Assembly (NCBI RefSeq): GCF_004795855.1
Contig: NZ_CP039252.1
Span: 2,108,001-2,172,000 of the forward strand
Direction of reading: 5' to 3'
Length of the DNA: 64,000 nucleotides
From: Hydrogenophaga sp. PAMC20947
GTDB lineage: Bacteria; Pseudomonadota; Gammaproteobacteria; Burkholderiales; Burkholderiaceae_C
Every line of letters starts with the position of its first letter. Within the stretch, counting starts at the first letter, position 1. The notes beneath the pieces were generated by a model. It was not told where the DNA came from and did no database searches. It saw only the letters and a list, made by a program, of their open reading frames with translations. Shown here piece after piece: positions 25,723 to 34,806 of the stretch. The position numbers and the translations under genes are program-made.

Positions 25723-26641
25723 ACGCCTGAAGCTTTTGGGGCAGCTGGGCCCGCAATGCATCGGCAGCTTCCGACAGCGCTTCCAGCAAGGCCGCACGCA
25801 GCGGGTGTTCCGAGCGCCAGGCGGGCAACACCACCGCCACGTGAAAAGGTATGCCCACTGAAAACGGCCGTACATCGAGGCCCTGCCCCTGCATTTCCAG
25901 CGCCGTCAGGGGATTCACGATGGCCACGCCCAGACCCTGGCGCACCAGCGCACACACCGAAACAGCACTCGGAGATTCAATGTGAAGGTGCCTGCGCACG
26001 CCAGCGCCCTCAAACACGGCATCGATCTGCTGCCGGTAGGGGTCGGTGGACGCCAGGCTCACAAAGGGCTGATCGGCAAAATCCTCTGGCCGCAGGACCG
26101 CACGGGCGCCCAACGCATGGCCCGCAGGCAACACACAGACCTCGTCCACCTCCAGCAAGGTGTGCAGCGCAGTGGCCGCAGGCGCCTCATGGCGCTCGAT
26201 CAAGCCCAGGTCAAACCGCTGCTCGGTCAGTGCACCCTCCAACCCGGGCGACTCCAGCGGCGTGATGCTAACGCCCGCTTCAGGCTGTTTGTCCACAAAG
26301 CGGCGAATGGCGTCGGGCAACAGGGCGTGCGCCAAGGCAGGCAAACAGGCCACGTGCAAACGCCCTTGCGAGAAATCGCGCAACGAAACCGCCGTGGCCG
26401 CGATGCGGTCCAGGCCCACATACGAGAGCTCAACCTCTTCCAGCAAGGCCATTGCACGCACTGTGGGCCTCAGGCGCCCCTTCACGCGCTCGAACAGCAC
26501 AATGCCCAGCACCTGCTCGAGCCGGGCCAGCTCGCGGCTCACTGTGGGTTGGGACGTGTGCAAAACCTCGGCCGCACGGGTCACATGACCGGCGTTCATG
26601 ACGGCTCGAAACACCTCAATTTGGCGGTGGGTCAGTTTCAT
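25721..26641 (-). CDS. lysR: LysR, transcriptional activator of lysA
   Basis: A 306-residue LysR-type regulator. The N-terminal HTH spans residues about 1-60 (FRAVMNAGHVTRAAEVLHTS, QPTVSRELARLE), followed by a periplasmic-binding-like effector domain. It is transcribed divergently from lysA with a 58-bp AT-rich gap, as in E. coli, where LysR activates lysA and senses diaminopimelate and lysine. That context, more than sequence detail, supports the name. Confidence 0.88.
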   Translation of the reverse strand: MKLTHRQIEVFRAVMNAGHVTRAAEVLHTSQPTVSRELARLEQVLGIVLFERVKGRLRPTVRAMALLEEVELSYVGLDRIAATAVSLRDFSQGRLHVACLPALAHALLPDAIRRFVDKQPEAGVSITPLESPGLEGALTEQRFDLGLIERHEAPAATALHTLLEVDEVCVLPAGHALGARAVLRPEDFADQPFVSLASTDPYRQQIDAVFEGAGVRRHLHIESPSAVSVCALVRQGLGVAIVNPLTALEMQGQGLDVRPFSVGIPFHVAVVLPAWRSEHPLRAALLEALSEAADALRAQLPQKLQA

Positions 26642-26699
26642 ATCAAAAATGAATCAGCTATAGAAATAAAAGAACTTTTCAATATACCCTTGAATTGAG
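26642..26699. promoter_or_regulatory. Divergent lysR/lysA promoter region
   Basis: A 58-bp AT-rich gap, unusually low in GC for this window. It should contain both promoters and the LysR binding site (T-N11-A type), but I could not settle on one exact operator. Confidence 0.5.
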
Positions 26700-27950
26700 A
26701 TGATGCCGCCTATGAATCCCTTTTCTCCCGCCCTCCTCCGCACACTCGCCGACCAGCACGGTACCCCCCTGTGGGTCTACGACGCCGACACCATCCGCCA
26801 GCGCATCGCCGACCTGAAGCGTTTCGATACCGTGCGTTTCGCTCAAAAAGCCAACTCCAACCTGCAGTTGCTGCGCCTGATGCGGGAACAAGGGGTGGTG
26901 GTGGATGCGGTCTCGCGCGGCGAAATTCAGCGGGCACTGGCCGCCGGGTTCACCGCTGCGCCCAATGCCCAAGGCGCCTCGGGTATCGTTTTCACCGCCG
27001 ATCTGTTCGACCACGCCACCCTGGAAACTGTGGTCGAACACCAGATTCCGGTCAACGCAGGCTCCATCGACATGCTGGGTCAGCTGGGCCAGCGCTCGCC
27101 CGGCCACCGTGTCTGGCTGCGCATCAACCCCGGCTTTGGTCACGGCCACAGCAACAAGACCAACACCGGAGGTGAACACAGCAAACATGGCATCTGGCAC
27201 ACCGAGCTGCCCGCCGCTCTGGCGGCTGTGAAACAGCACGGCCTGCACCTGGTCGGCCTGCACATGCACATCGGCTCCGGTGTCGACTACGGCCATTTGC
27301 AAGCAGTCTGCGCGGCCATGGTGACGCTGGTGAAAAACAGCGGCACCGATCTGGAAGGCATCTCGGCCGGCGGTGGCCTGTCCATCCCGTACCAGGCCGA
27401 CGAGCCCCGCATCGATACCGACCACTACTTCAGCCTCTGGGACACCGCACGCCAGGAAATCGCTGCCCACCTGGGGCACCAGGTGCATCTGGAGCTGGAG
27501 CCCGGTCGTTATCTGGTGGCCGAATCGGGCGTGTTGCTGGCCGAGGTGCGTGCCACCAAATACCAGGGGAGCCAACACTTCACCTTGGTCGATGCCGGCT
27601 TTTCAGACCTGATGCGCCCGTCCATGTATGGCGCCTTCCACAGCATGAGCGTGATCCCGGCAGGCGGCGTAGAACGCCCTCAGCGGGCCACCGTGGTGGC
27701 CGGCCCCCTGTGCGAATCGGGCGATGTGTTCACCCAAGGTGAAGGCGGTGTGGTGCTCACCCGCGAACTGCCGGAAGCCCAGGTGGGCGACCTGCTGGTG
27801 TTGCACGACGCAGGGGCCTATGGCGCCTCGATGTCGAGCAACTACAACAGCCGCCCGCTGATTGCTGAAGTGCTGGTTGACGGTGCTTCGCACCGCCTGA
27901 TCCGCCGTCGACAGACCGTGGAAGAACTGCTGTCCCTGGAAAACGTCTAA
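26700..27950 (+). CDS. lysA: Diaminopimelate decarboxylase
   Basis: A 416-residue PLP enzyme of the alanine racemase-fold decarboxylases. It converts meso-diaminopimelate to lysine in the last step of lysine synthesis. The PLP lysine is Lys50 in FAQKANSN. Other motifs are HMHIGSGVDYGH, ISAGGGLSIPY, ELEPGRYLVAESG and the active-site CESGD. Three in-frame ATGs (26700, 26703, 26712) are possible starts; none has a good ribosome site, so the first is used. Regulated by the divergent lysR. Confidence 0.95.
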   Translation: MMPPMNPFSPALLRTLADQHGTPLWVYDADTIRQRIADLKRFDTVRFAQKANSNLQLLRLMREQGVVVDAVSRGEIQRALAAGFTAAPNAQGASGIVFTADLFDHATLETVVEHQIPVNAGSIDMLGQLGQRSPGHRVWLRINPGFGHGHSNKTNTGGEHSKHGIWHTELPAALAAVKQHGLHLVGLHMHIGSGVDYGHLQAVCAAMVTLVKNSGTDLEGISAGGGLSIPYQADEPRIDTDHYFSLWDTARQEIAAHLGHQVHLELEPGRYLVAESGVLLAEVRATKYQGSQHFTLVDAGFSDLMRPSMYGAFHSMSVIPAGGVERPQRATVVAGPLCESGDVFTQGEGGVVLTRELPEAQVGDLLVLHDAGAYGASMSSNYNSRPLIAEVLVDGASHRLIRRRQTVEELLSLENV

Positions 27951-27965
27951 GACCTGTCAACCGCC

Positions 27966-28859
27966 ATGCGCCCAGAAATCATGGCCCTGCTGGCCGCCAC
28001 TTGCTGGGCGACCGCAAGCACCTTCTCCGTTGGGCCCACGCAGCGCCTGGGCGCCATCGGATTCAGCCGCTTGCGCATGGCGTTTGCCTCTGTGTTGCTC
28101 TGGGTCCTGGCGCTGGCCAGCGGGGGCTGGCACACCCTGCAAGCCGCCTCCATGGGCCTGCTGGCCCTTTCTGGCGTGATCGGCATTTTTGTGGGTGATA
28201 CCGCGCTGTTCGCCTGCATGAACCGCCTGGGGCCCCGGCGTTCGGGCGTCCTGTTCGCGTGCCATGCCCTGTTTTCCGCCCTGCTGGCCTGGGTCTGGCT
28301 GGGCGAAGTCTTGTGGGGCTGGGCCCTGCTGGGCAGCGCCATGCTGATGGGTGGCGTGATGATCGCCATTTTGTGGGGCAAACGCAGCAACGAGGCCCAC
28401 CTGTGGGAACAGACAAGAGGGCCGCTGGCGGTAGCGGTGGGACTGGGGTTGCTCGCAGCCTTGTGCCAGTCGCTGGCCACCCTGATGCTCAAGCCACTGA
28501 TGACCACCGATATCGACCCGATCGCGGCGTCGGCTGTGCGCACAACGCTGGCCTTTGTTGCCCATGGCGCACTGTGGGCGTCGGGCTGGAAACCCGCCCG
28601 CTCGGGTGGCCCCATCACACTGCGCGACGCGGGCCTTGTGTTCCTGGGTGCGGCGCTCGCCATGGCCCTGGGCATGACCTTGATTTTGCGTGCGCTGCAC
28701 GACGGTCAGGCCGGCATTGTGGCGATCTTCTCGTCGGTATCACCCATCGTGATTTTGCCGCTGCTGTGGCTGATCTACCGCCGCCGGCCGGCGGTCGGCG
28801 CGTGGATCGGGGCTTCACTGGCCATCGCCGGCACAGCCCTGATCCTGGGCCATACCTGA
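27966..28859 (+). CDS. EamA/DMT family transporter
   Basis: A 297-residue membrane protein with about ten transmembrane helices in two EamA repeats (residues about 5-140 and 150-295). Each repeat contains a helix-glycine pattern such as SGVIGIFVGDTALF. Members export metabolites or amino acids, but the substrate cannot be predicted. It starts 15 bp after lysA, so it may be co-transcribed and could move lysine-pathway compounds (inference only). It converges with yqeY, leaving 16 bp between them. Confidence 0.88.
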   Translation: MRPEIMALLAATCWATASTFSVGPTQRLGAIGFSRLRMAFASVLLWVLALASGGWHTLQAASMGLLALSGVIGIFVGDTALFACMNRLGPRRSGVLFACHALFSALLAWVWLGEVLWGWALLGSAMLMGGVMIAILWGKRSNEAHLWEQTRGPLAVAVGLGLLAALCQSLATLMLKPLMTTDIDPIAASAVRTTLAFVAHGALWASGWKPARSGGPITLRDAGLVFLGAALAMALGMTLILRALHDGQAGIVAIFSSVSPIVILPLLWLIYRRRPAVGAWIGASLAIAGTALILGHT

Positions 28860-28875
28860 CCAAGGACCCCGGGGG

Positions 28876-29322
28876 TTAGCCCGCCAGCGCTGCCTTCACC
28901 GCGGCCGACACCTGACCCATCTCGGCCTTGCCCGCCAGGCGCGTTTTCACCGCGCCCATGACTTTACCCATGTCGCCCGGGCCCGATGCACCCAGCTCGG
29001 CCACGATGGCCTGGACAGCGACCGCGACCTCTTCGGCCGACATGCGCGCGGGCAAATAAGCCTGCAACACCAGCATCTCCGCCTGCTCTTTGTCGGCCAG
29101 GTCCATGCGATCGGCCTTGGTGAAGGCTTCGATGCTGTCCTTGCGCTGTTTGATCAGCTTGTCCACGATGGCGACCACCATGGCGTCGTCCAGCTCCACC
29201 CGGTCATCCACTTCCTTTTGCTTCATCGCGGCCGTCAGCAAGCGGATGGTGCCCAGGCGCTCGCTGTCTTTGGCGCGCATGGCGGCCTTCATGTCATCGG
29301 TGATCTGTTCTTTGAGGCTCAT
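28876..29322 (-). CDS. GatB/YqeY domain protein
   Basis: A 148-residue helical protein. The first half (MSLKEQITDDMKAAMRAKDSERL, LRLLTAAMKQKEVDDR-like region) and the tail (GPGDMGKVMGAVKTRLAGKAEMG) match stand-alone YqeY proteins, related to the tRNA-binding tail of GatB. A role in tRNA-dependent amidation has been suggested but is not established. It is encoded between the convergent EamA gene and pmbA, on the same strand as pmbA. Confidence 0.9.
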   Translation of the reverse strand: MSLKEQITDDMKAAMRAKDSERLGTIRLLTAAMKQKEVDDRVELDDAMVVAIVDKLIKQRKDSIEAFTKADRMDLADKEQAEMLVLQAYLPARMSAEEVAVAVQAIVAELGASGPGDMGKVMGAVKTRLAGKAEMGQVSAAVKAALAG

Positions 29323-29379
29323 GGCGATTGCTCTGGTGGTGTTGTTCAGGAAAGGAGAGGGATTGTGACGCAGAGCCGG

Positions 29380-30831
29380 TCAGCTGCCCGCCACCTTCAT
29401 GCGGTTGATCAAGATCGAACCCACGGTCTTGGCGCCGTAGTTGTAGGCATCTGCGCCCACCGCTTCAATGCCTTTGAACATGTCCTTGAGGTTGCCCGCG
29501 ATGGTGATTTCCTGCACCGGGAACGCGATCTCGCCGTTTTCAACCCAGTATCCCGAAGCTCCGCGCGAATAATCGCCCGTCACGTAATTCACGCCCTGCC
29601 CCATGAGCTCGGTCACAAACAGACCACGGCCGAGCTTTTTGAGCATGGCCTTCAGGTCGTCGCCAGGCTCTGTCAGGCGGCTGGTGAGCGTGAGGTTGTG
29701 CGAGCCACCGGCATTGCCCGTGGTGCGCATGCCCAGCTTGCGGGCCGAGTAGGTGGACAGAAAATACCCCAGGACCTTGCCCGCGCTGAGCACCTTGCGG
29801 CGCTGGGTGCGCACACCCTCATCATCGAACGACGAGCTGCCCTTGCCGCCCACGATGAAGGGGTCGTCCAGAACATCCAGGTGTTTGGCCATGACGCGCT
29901 TGCCCAGGCTGTCGCCCAGAAAAGTGGTTTTGCGGTAGAGCGCACCACCGCTGGTGGCCTGCACATAGGCGCCCAGCAAGCCAGCCGCCAGAGGCGATTC
30001 AAACAGCACGGAGCACTCCGTCGTTGCGATTTTTCGCCCATTCAACCGGGCCAGCGTGCGTTCGGCCGCATAGCGGCCCACAGCCTGGGGGCTTGCCAGA
30101 TCGGCCGGTGAACGTGTGGAGCTGTACCAGTAATCGCGCTGCATGTTGGCGCCCTTGCCCGCAATCGGCGCAACCGACAGACTGTGGCGCGAGCTGGCGT
30201 ACCCGCCGCTGAAAATACCAGCGCGGTTGCGCTCGCCACCCCGCATGTGTTCGGCGAAGAAATGCGATTGCTGGGCCGAAACGCCCGCGCCTTCGCTGTT
30301 GTTGATTTTTTTACTGGTGGCAAAAGCCGCCGCTTCGCACGCCAATGCAATGTGCATGGCCTCTTCCGAGCTGATGTTCCAGGGGTGAAACAGGTCCAGA
30401 TCGGTCCACTCGTCGGCCACATCCTGCTCGTCGGGCAGACCGGCCACCGGGTCTTCGGCGGTGAAGCGGGCAATGTCGTAGGCCGCCTGCACCGTCTGGC
30501 GCACCGCTGCGGCAGAAAAATCCGACGTGGAGGCATTGCCCCGCTTGTGGCCCAGGTACACCGTGACGCCCAGCGACTTGTCGCGGTTGCGTTCCACGTT
30601 TTCCAGCTCGCCTTTGCGCACCGAGACGCTCAGGCCTGCGCCCTCTGAGACCTCGGCCCCAGCATCCACCGCGCCCAGCTTGCGTGCATGGCTCAGCGCC
30701 AGATCGGTCAGCTCTTCAAATTGGCCTCGCGCATACTGAAAACCGGGCAAAGCCTGGGAAGTTGAGGGCTGATCGGGCGTCTTGGCAGAGCCGGAGCGGC
30801 GGGTCGAAGGGGTGTTTGAGGCTTTTTTCAT
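29380..30831 (-). CDS. pmbA: PmbA/TldE, metalloprotease partner subunit
   Basis: A 483-residue TldE/PmbA protein. With TldD it forms a heterodimeric protease that matures microcin and degrades CcdA in E. coli. As expected for PmbA, no HExxxH zinc motif is seen (that belongs to TldD). Family stretches include GAGVSAQQSHFFAEHMRGG, KGSSSFDDEGVRTQRR and YVTGDYSRGASGYWVENGE. It is about 30 residues longer than E. coli PmbA at the N-terminus. The start at 30831 was chosen over 30876. It diverges from yjgA across about 100 bp. Confidence 0.93.
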   Translation of the reverse strand: MKKASNTPSTRRSGSAKTPDQPSTSQALPGFQYARGQFEELTDLALSHARKLGAVDAGAEVSEGAGLSVSVRKGELENVERNRDKSLGVTVYLGHKRGNASTSDFSAAAVRQTVQAAYDIARFTAEDPVAGLPDEQDVADEWTDLDLFHPWNISSEEAMHIALACEAAAFATSKKINNSEGAGVSAQQSHFFAEHMRGGERNRAGIFSGGYASSRHSLSVAPIAGKGANMQRDYWYSSTRSPADLASPQAVGRYAAERTLARLNGRKIATTECSVLFESPLAAGLLGAYVQATSGGALYRKTTFLGDSLGKRVMAKHLDVLDDPFIVGGKGSSSFDDEGVRTQRRKVLSAGKVLGYFLSTYSARKLGMRTTGNAGGSHNLTLTSRLTEPGDDLKAMLKKLGRGLFVTELMGQGVNYVTGDYSRGASGYWVENGEIAFPVQEITIAGNLKDMFKGIEAVGADAYNYGAKTVGSILINRMKVAGS

Positions 30832-30932
30832 GTCGGCAGCTATGATACTTGTCGCCCGAACACATCGCTTCAGCACCGGCAGTAGCCCTTGTGGCCTCAG
30901 GCCCAGTCCCTACCCAGCTCCTCCAGGTATCC

Positions 30933-31595
30933 ATGTCCCGCAAATTCACCAAAGGCTATTTCGTCCGTGGCCAATTCGTTGCCGACGGCAGTGAACTCGA
31001 TCTGGAGCTCAAGCGCGAGCTCAAAGGATCGGTGGACATGAGCAAGACCGACATGAAGCGTGAAAGCGACCGCCTGCAAGCGCTGGGCGAGCAGTTGCTC
31101 ACGCTCAACAGCACGCTGTTCAAGAAGCTGGTCGACGCCGAGCACCTGTCTGAGAAGCTGGTCATCACGCTGGAAGACGCCAAGCGCATCACCAATTTCG
31201 AAGGCCGTCGCCGGCAAATGCAGTTTGTGGGCAAGCTCATGCGCAAGCTCGATGAAGAGAGCGTTACCGCCATTGAAGCCGCGATGGAAGAACAACGCAA
31301 ACCTTCGGCCGAAGCCACGCTGGCGCTGCACCAGGCCGAACAATGGCGCGACCGGCTCATCGCCGACGACGATGCGCTCACAGGCTGGATGTCGCTGGCC
31401 CCTCAAACCGATGTGCAGCACCTGCGCACGCTCATCCGCCAGGCGCGCAAAGATGCGCAGGGCGTCAAGGAGCGCCCAGGTGAGGCGCTGCGCCATGGCA
31501 AAGCCTTTCGCGAGGTTTTCCTGCTGGTGCGTGCCACATTGACCCCCAACGCCCAGCCAGACCCAGACGAAGCAGAAGAACCTTCTGACGAATAA
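30933..31595 (+). CDS. yjgA: YjgA (DUF615), ribosome-associated protein
   Basis: A 220-residue protein starting MSRKFTKGYFVRGQFV. It is rich in charged helices, with the DUF615 features SKTDMKRESDRLQALGEQL and ITNFEGRRRQMQFVGKLMR. The E. coli homologue associates with late 50S assembly intermediates. A CCAGG site precedes the ATG at 30933, and the acidic C-terminal tail is about 15 residues. It is 4 bp before mogA and probably co-transcribed. Confidence 0.9.
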   Translation: MSRKFTKGYFVRGQFVADGSELDLELKRELKGSVDMSKTDMKRESDRLQALGEQLLTLNSTLFKKLVDAEHLSEKLVITLEDAKRITNFEGRRRQMQFVGKLMRKLDEESVTAIEAAMEEQRKPSAEATLALHQAEQWRDRLIADDDALTGWMSLAPQTDVQHLRTLIRQARKDAQGVKERPGEALRHGKAFREVFLLVRATLTPNAQPDPDEAEEPSDE

Positions 31596-31599
31596 ACCC

Positions 31600-32205
31600 A
31601 TGACCGCAGCAACCGCCTTGACCCATGAGCCGGTGCGCATCGGCATTGTCTCCATCAGCGACCGCGCCAGTGCGGGCACCTACGAAGACAAAGGCCTTCC
31701 TGCGCTGCAAGACTGGCTCACCCGGGCGCTCAAAAACCCCATCACGTTCGATGCCCGCCTCATCCCCGACGAACAGGCGCGCATCAGCGAAACCCTGATC
31801 GAGCTCGTCGAGGCGGGCTGCTCGCTGGTGCTCACCACCGGCGGCACCGGCCCCGCCCTGCGCGACGTGACCCCCGAGGCCACGCTGGCCGTGGCCCACA
31901 AGGAAATGCCCGGGTTTGGTGAGCAAATGCGCCAGATCAGCCTGGCCTTTGTGCCCACCGCCATCCTTTCGCGCCAGGTGGCCGTGATCCGCGCCCAGAG
32001 CCTGATCATCAACCTGCCGGGCCAGCCCAAAGCCATCGCCGAAACGCTGGAAGGCCTGAAAAATGCTGACGGCACACCAAAAGTCAACGGCATCTTTGCC
32101 GCCGTGCCCTACTGCATCGACCTGATCGGTGGCCCTTATCTTGAAACCCGCGACGACGTGTGCAAAGGCTTCCGACCCAAGTCGGCCGTGCGCCCCGTCC
32201 GTTGA
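31600..32205 (+). CDS. mogA: MogA, molybdopterin adenylyltransferase
   Basis: A 201-residue MoCF/MogA-fold protein that adenylates molybdopterin before molybdenum insertion. Motifs: IGIVSISDRAS, LTTGGTGPALRDVTPEA and INLPGQPKAI. It is located in a housekeeping group (yjgA-mogA-slyD), not with other moa/moe genes. Its product is nevertheless required for NasA in this window. Confidence 0.93.
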   Translation: MTAATALTHEPVRIGIVSISDRASAGTYEDKGLPALQDWLTRALKNPITFDARLIPDEQARISETLIELVEAGCSLVLTTGGTGPALRDVTPEATLAVAHKEMPGFGEQMRQISLAFVPTAILSRQVAVIRAQSLIINLPGQPKAIAETLEGLKNADGTPKVNGIFAAVPYCIDLIGGPYLETRDDVCKGFRPKSAVRPVR

Positions 32206-32227
32206 ATCTTTTCCCAGAAAGCGTTTT

Positions 32228-32704
32228 ATGAAAATCACCAAAGACACCGTCGTGACCCTCACTTTCCGCGCCACCGATGCCCAAGGCAAGGTGCTGGAAG
32301 ACGGCAAAGAGCCGCGTGCCTACCTGCACGGCGGCTACGGCAACACCCTGGTCGGCATCGAAAAGGCGCTGGAAGGGCAGGAGAAGGGTTTCGAGACCAC
32401 CTTGAACCTGGCCCCTGCGGATGCCTTTGGCGAGCGCGACGAGGATCTGGTCACCAGCATGCCAAAAAGCGAATTCCCGCCCGGCGTCAAGGTCGGTGGC
32501 CAATTGCAGGGTCACGATGAAAAGGGCAACCAGCAAGTCTTCACCGTCACCAAGATCAAAGGCCCGACTGTTTTGCTCGACGGCAACCACCCCATGGCCG
32601 GACAGACGCTGAAATTTACGCTGAAGGTGCTGGATGTTCAGGCTGCCAGCGCCGAAGAGGTGTCCCACGGTCACGCGCACGGGGCACACGGCGCGCATCA
32701 TTGA
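32228..32704 (+). CDS. slyD: SlyD-type FKBP peptidyl-prolyl isomerase
   Basis: A 158-residue FKBP domain with an inserted chaperone flap. The FKBP part is MKITKDTVVTLTF and YLHGGYGNTLVGIEKALEG; the flap follows PADAFGERDED. The C-terminus is a short histidine-rich tail (HGHAHGAHGAHH), typical of the metal-binding end of SlyD and useful for nickel handling. It ends beside repeat copy E, which may act as a transcript end between slyD and the convergent cysE. Confidence 0.93.
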   Translation: MKITKDTVVTLTFRATDAQGKVLEDGKEPRAYLHGGYGNTLVGIEKALEGQEKGFETTLNLAPADAFGERDEDLVTSMPKSEFPPGVKVGGQLQGHDEKGNQQVFTVTKIKGPTVLLDGNHPMAGQTLKFTLKVLDVQAASAEEVSHGHAHGAHGAHH

Positions 32705-32768
32705 CCCTCTGCCCGGCTGCCGGCAACCCCCCTGGGGGCTGCACTGAAGGCCTGACAAAGCCCGTTCC
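32703..32768 (-). repeat. Dispersed palindromic repeat, copy E, after slyD
   Basis: On the minus strand it reads GGAACGGGCTTTGTCAGGCC, TTCAGTGCAG, then CCCCCAGGGGGG. It aligns with copies A-D and is inverted relative to copy D, 215 bp away. Its C-run/G-run hairpin follows slyD directly. Confidence 0.7.
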
Positions 32769-32983
32769 AGGGCGCCCTGGAAGTAGGTGCGCGCGCCTGA
32801 GACGGCCCTGTGGGTCCGAGCGTTGGATGACCACAACGCAGCGAAGTCAAGGAGGCCGTCTGGGCACAGTCCAGGCCGGGGGGCATGAACGGAGGTGGTC
32901 GCCCAACGCTCGGGCGCCCTCCCTTGTGTCTGGCATCAGAAGCGAGCCAGTCTCAGGAGTGAGTGTCTTACCCAGGGCACCGC
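32769..32983. other. Non-coding segment enclosed by inverted repeat copies E and D
   Basis: A 215-bp segment between two inverted repeat copies, in the gap between convergent slyD and cysE. Frames here show no family similarity. The flanks of both repeats keep extra shared bases (CCAGGGC-type) next to the repeat core. Confidence 0.45.
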
Positions 32984-33050
32984 GGGACCGGCTTTGCCGG
33001 ACCGCCAGTGCCGCCCCCTGGGGAGTGACGGCGAAGCCGGCGCAGGGGGG
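32984..33050 (+). repeat. Dispersed palindromic repeat, copy D, before cysE end
   Basis: The cleanest copy: CCGGCTTTGCCGG hairpin, CCGCCAGTGCCGCCCCCT core, GGGGAGTGACGGCG, then AGCCGGCGCAGGGGGG. It ends 1 bp from the cysE stop and could form the cysE 3' stem-loop. Confidence 0.8.
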
Positions 33051-33051
33051 C

Positions 33052-33828
33052 CTATTTCCCTACGAGCTGGTTCAGTTTTTCGGCTTCGAAACACTCTTTG
33101 AGCGCCGCGTCGATCGGCAGACAATCGCCGTCCTTCACGCAGTTGCTGAGCTTTTCGATGGCCTGCCAGAGCAAGGCGATCTGGTGATCTTGCCCTGACG
33201 CGCTGTCGATCAGGCCACGCATGGCCTGCGACAGTGGGTCGTCGTCCTGCGTGATGCCGTAGGCCTCAAATTTGGGTTTGATTTCCTCGGCAACGTCCGG
33301 GCTCTCATCTTTTTTGCTCTGGATGATGCGCGCCGGAATGCCCACTGCGGTGGCGCCCGCCGGCACAGGCTTGATCACCACCGCGTTGCTGCCGATCTTG
33401 GCGCCGTCGCCCACCTCGAAGCCACCCAGCACCTTGGCGCCGGCACTCACCACCACGTCTTTGCCGAGCGTGGGGTGGCGTTTGGTGCCCTTGTAGAGCG
33501 AGGTTCCGCCCAGGGTGACGCCTTGGTAAATCGTGCAGCCGTCGCCGATCTCTGCGGTTTCACCGACAACAACGCCCATGGCATGGTCAAAGAACACGCG
33601 CTCGCCCACCTTGGCACCGGGATGGATTTCGATGCCTGTGAGCCAGCGGGCGATGTGCGAGATAAAACGGCCGAGCCACTTGAAGCCGTGGGTCCAGCAC
33701 CAATGGGCCGGGCGGTGCAGCCAGACAGCATGCAACCCGGGATAGCAGGTGACCACCTCCCAGATACTGCGCGCGGCGGGATCGCGCTCAAGAACGCACT
33801 GGATATCGGATCGAATTCGGGCAAACAT
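33052..33828 (-). CDS. cysE: Serine O-acetyltransferase
   Basis: A 258-residue enzyme making O-acetylserine for cysteine synthesis. An N-terminal helical part ([19 protein letters not shown]) is followed by a left-handed beta-helix of hexapeptide repeats ([35 protein letters not shown]). The C-terminal tail of about 80 residues is longer than in short CysE forms. The start at 33828 begins the conserved domain; 10 bp separate it from trmJ, on the same strand. Confidence 0.94.
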   Translation of the reverse strand: MFARIRSDIQCVLERDPAARSIWEVVTCYPGLHAVWLHRPAHWCWTHGFKWLGRFISHIARWLTGIEIHPGAKVGERVFFDHAMGVVVGETAEIGDGCTIYQGVTLGGTSLYKGTKRHPTLGKDVVVSAGAKVLGGFEVGDGAKIGSNAVVIKPVPAGATAVGIPARIIQSKKDESPDVAEEIKPKFEAYGITQDDDPLSQAMRGLIDSASGQDHQIALLWQAIEKLSNCVKDGDCLPIDAALKECFEAEKLNQLVGK

Positions 33829-33838
33829 GAGCGTGAGT

Positions 33839-34582
33839 CTATCGTTTGGCGGCCGCCGCTTGCAGCATGGCTTTGGCAACACCGCGCAGGATGTGGATTT
33901 CTTCCTCGCTGGGTGCAGCCCGGTTAAAAAGCTGGTTCAAACGGGGCATCAGCTTCTTGGGCGCCGCAGGGTCGAGGAAATCCACAGCCACCAAGGCTTG
34001 CTCCAGGTGCGTCAACATGCCCGCCAAGGCCTGTGCATCGGCGGGCGGCTTGGCCTGGGTTGAAGGCGGCAGGGCAAACCCGCCCAGCGCCTCGCGCCAG
34101 TCGTAGGCGATCAACTGCACGGCTGCCGCCAGATTGAGCGAGCCAAACTGGGGATCGGTCGGGATCGAGAGGCAGGCGTGGCAGCGGTACACGTCTTCGT
34201 TGCGCATGCCAAAGCGCTCGGAGCCAAACAGGAAAGCCACACCACCCGGAAGCGGGGCTTCAGCGGTCGCAGAAGGCACCAGGGCGGAAAAATGTTCGCG
34301 GGGCGCAAGCGTTGGAGGACCAAAGTCGCGCGGCGTCATGGCTGTTGCGCACAAATGATCGACGCCGTCCAGCGCTTCTTCCAGCGTGTCCACAATGCGG
34401 GCCTTGGCCAACACATCGTTGGCGCCGCTGGCGCGCTGAATGGTCTCTTCACGGCGCAAAACGTTGGCCCAGCGAGGCGCTACCAGCACCAGGTCGTCAA
34501 ACCCCATGGTTTTCATGGCGCGTGCTGTGCCGCCCACATTGCCGGCGTGGCTGGTCTGGATCAGTATGAATCGGGTCAACAT
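33839..34582 (-). CDS. trmJ: TrmJ-type tRNA/rRNA methyltransferase (SPOUT)
   Basis: A 247-residue SpoU/TrmH-family methyltransferase, probably forming 2'-O-methyl at tRNA position 32. The three SPOUT motifs are present: [29 protein letters not shown] and [14 protein letters not shown], which form the SAM-binding knot. The start at 34582 follows a GGGGG stretch. It lies 10 bp upstream of cysE in the same direction. The symbol depends on the C-terminal extension and is likely rather than certain. Confidence 0.88.
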   Translation of the reverse strand: MLTRFILIQTSHAGNVGGTARAMKTMGFDDLVLVAPRWANVLRREETIQRASGANDVLAKARIVDTLEEALDGVDHLCATAMTPRDFGPPTLAPREHFSALVPSATAEAPLPGGVAFLFGSERFGMRNEDVYRCHACLSIPTDPQFGSLNLAAAVQLIAYDWREALGGFALPPSTQAKPPADAQALAGMLTHLEQALVAVDFLDPAAPKKLMPRLNQLFNRAAPSEEEIHILRGVAKAMLQAAAAKR

Positions 34583-34629
34583 AGAGCTACCCCCGCGCCG
34601 CTTCGTGTCAACCTTTGGGGGCACACCAG

Positions 34630-34659
34630 CCGCCCGTCCTGAGCTTGTCGAAGGGCGGT
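34630..34659 (+). repeat. Dispersed element of the CTGAGCTTGTCGAAGG type
   Basis: CCGCCCGTCCTGAGCTTGTC followed by GAAGGGCGG is a short inverted repeat widely seen between genes of related bacteria. It is related to the copy translated in nasA (18407-18485). Here it lies in the trmJ-suhB divergent gap (34583-34806), which has no gene. Confidence 0.7.
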
Positions 34660-34806
34660 TCTTCGGTGTGTACTAAAAAGTCGACACCGCGTGCGGGCCA
34701 AGTCGTTAAAATATGGCCTATTGTCGCTGCCCCCATCGCTGGGGCTTTGCCGTTTGCTCTTCCACTGTCACGCGCTCTGCCCTGAGCGCGCAAAGGTTCA
34801 CAATTC

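Noticed and set aside
32701-33198. 165-codon plus-strand frame between slyD and cysE
   Set aside because: It spans repeat copies E and D and runs into cysE on the other strand; no similarity or start signal.
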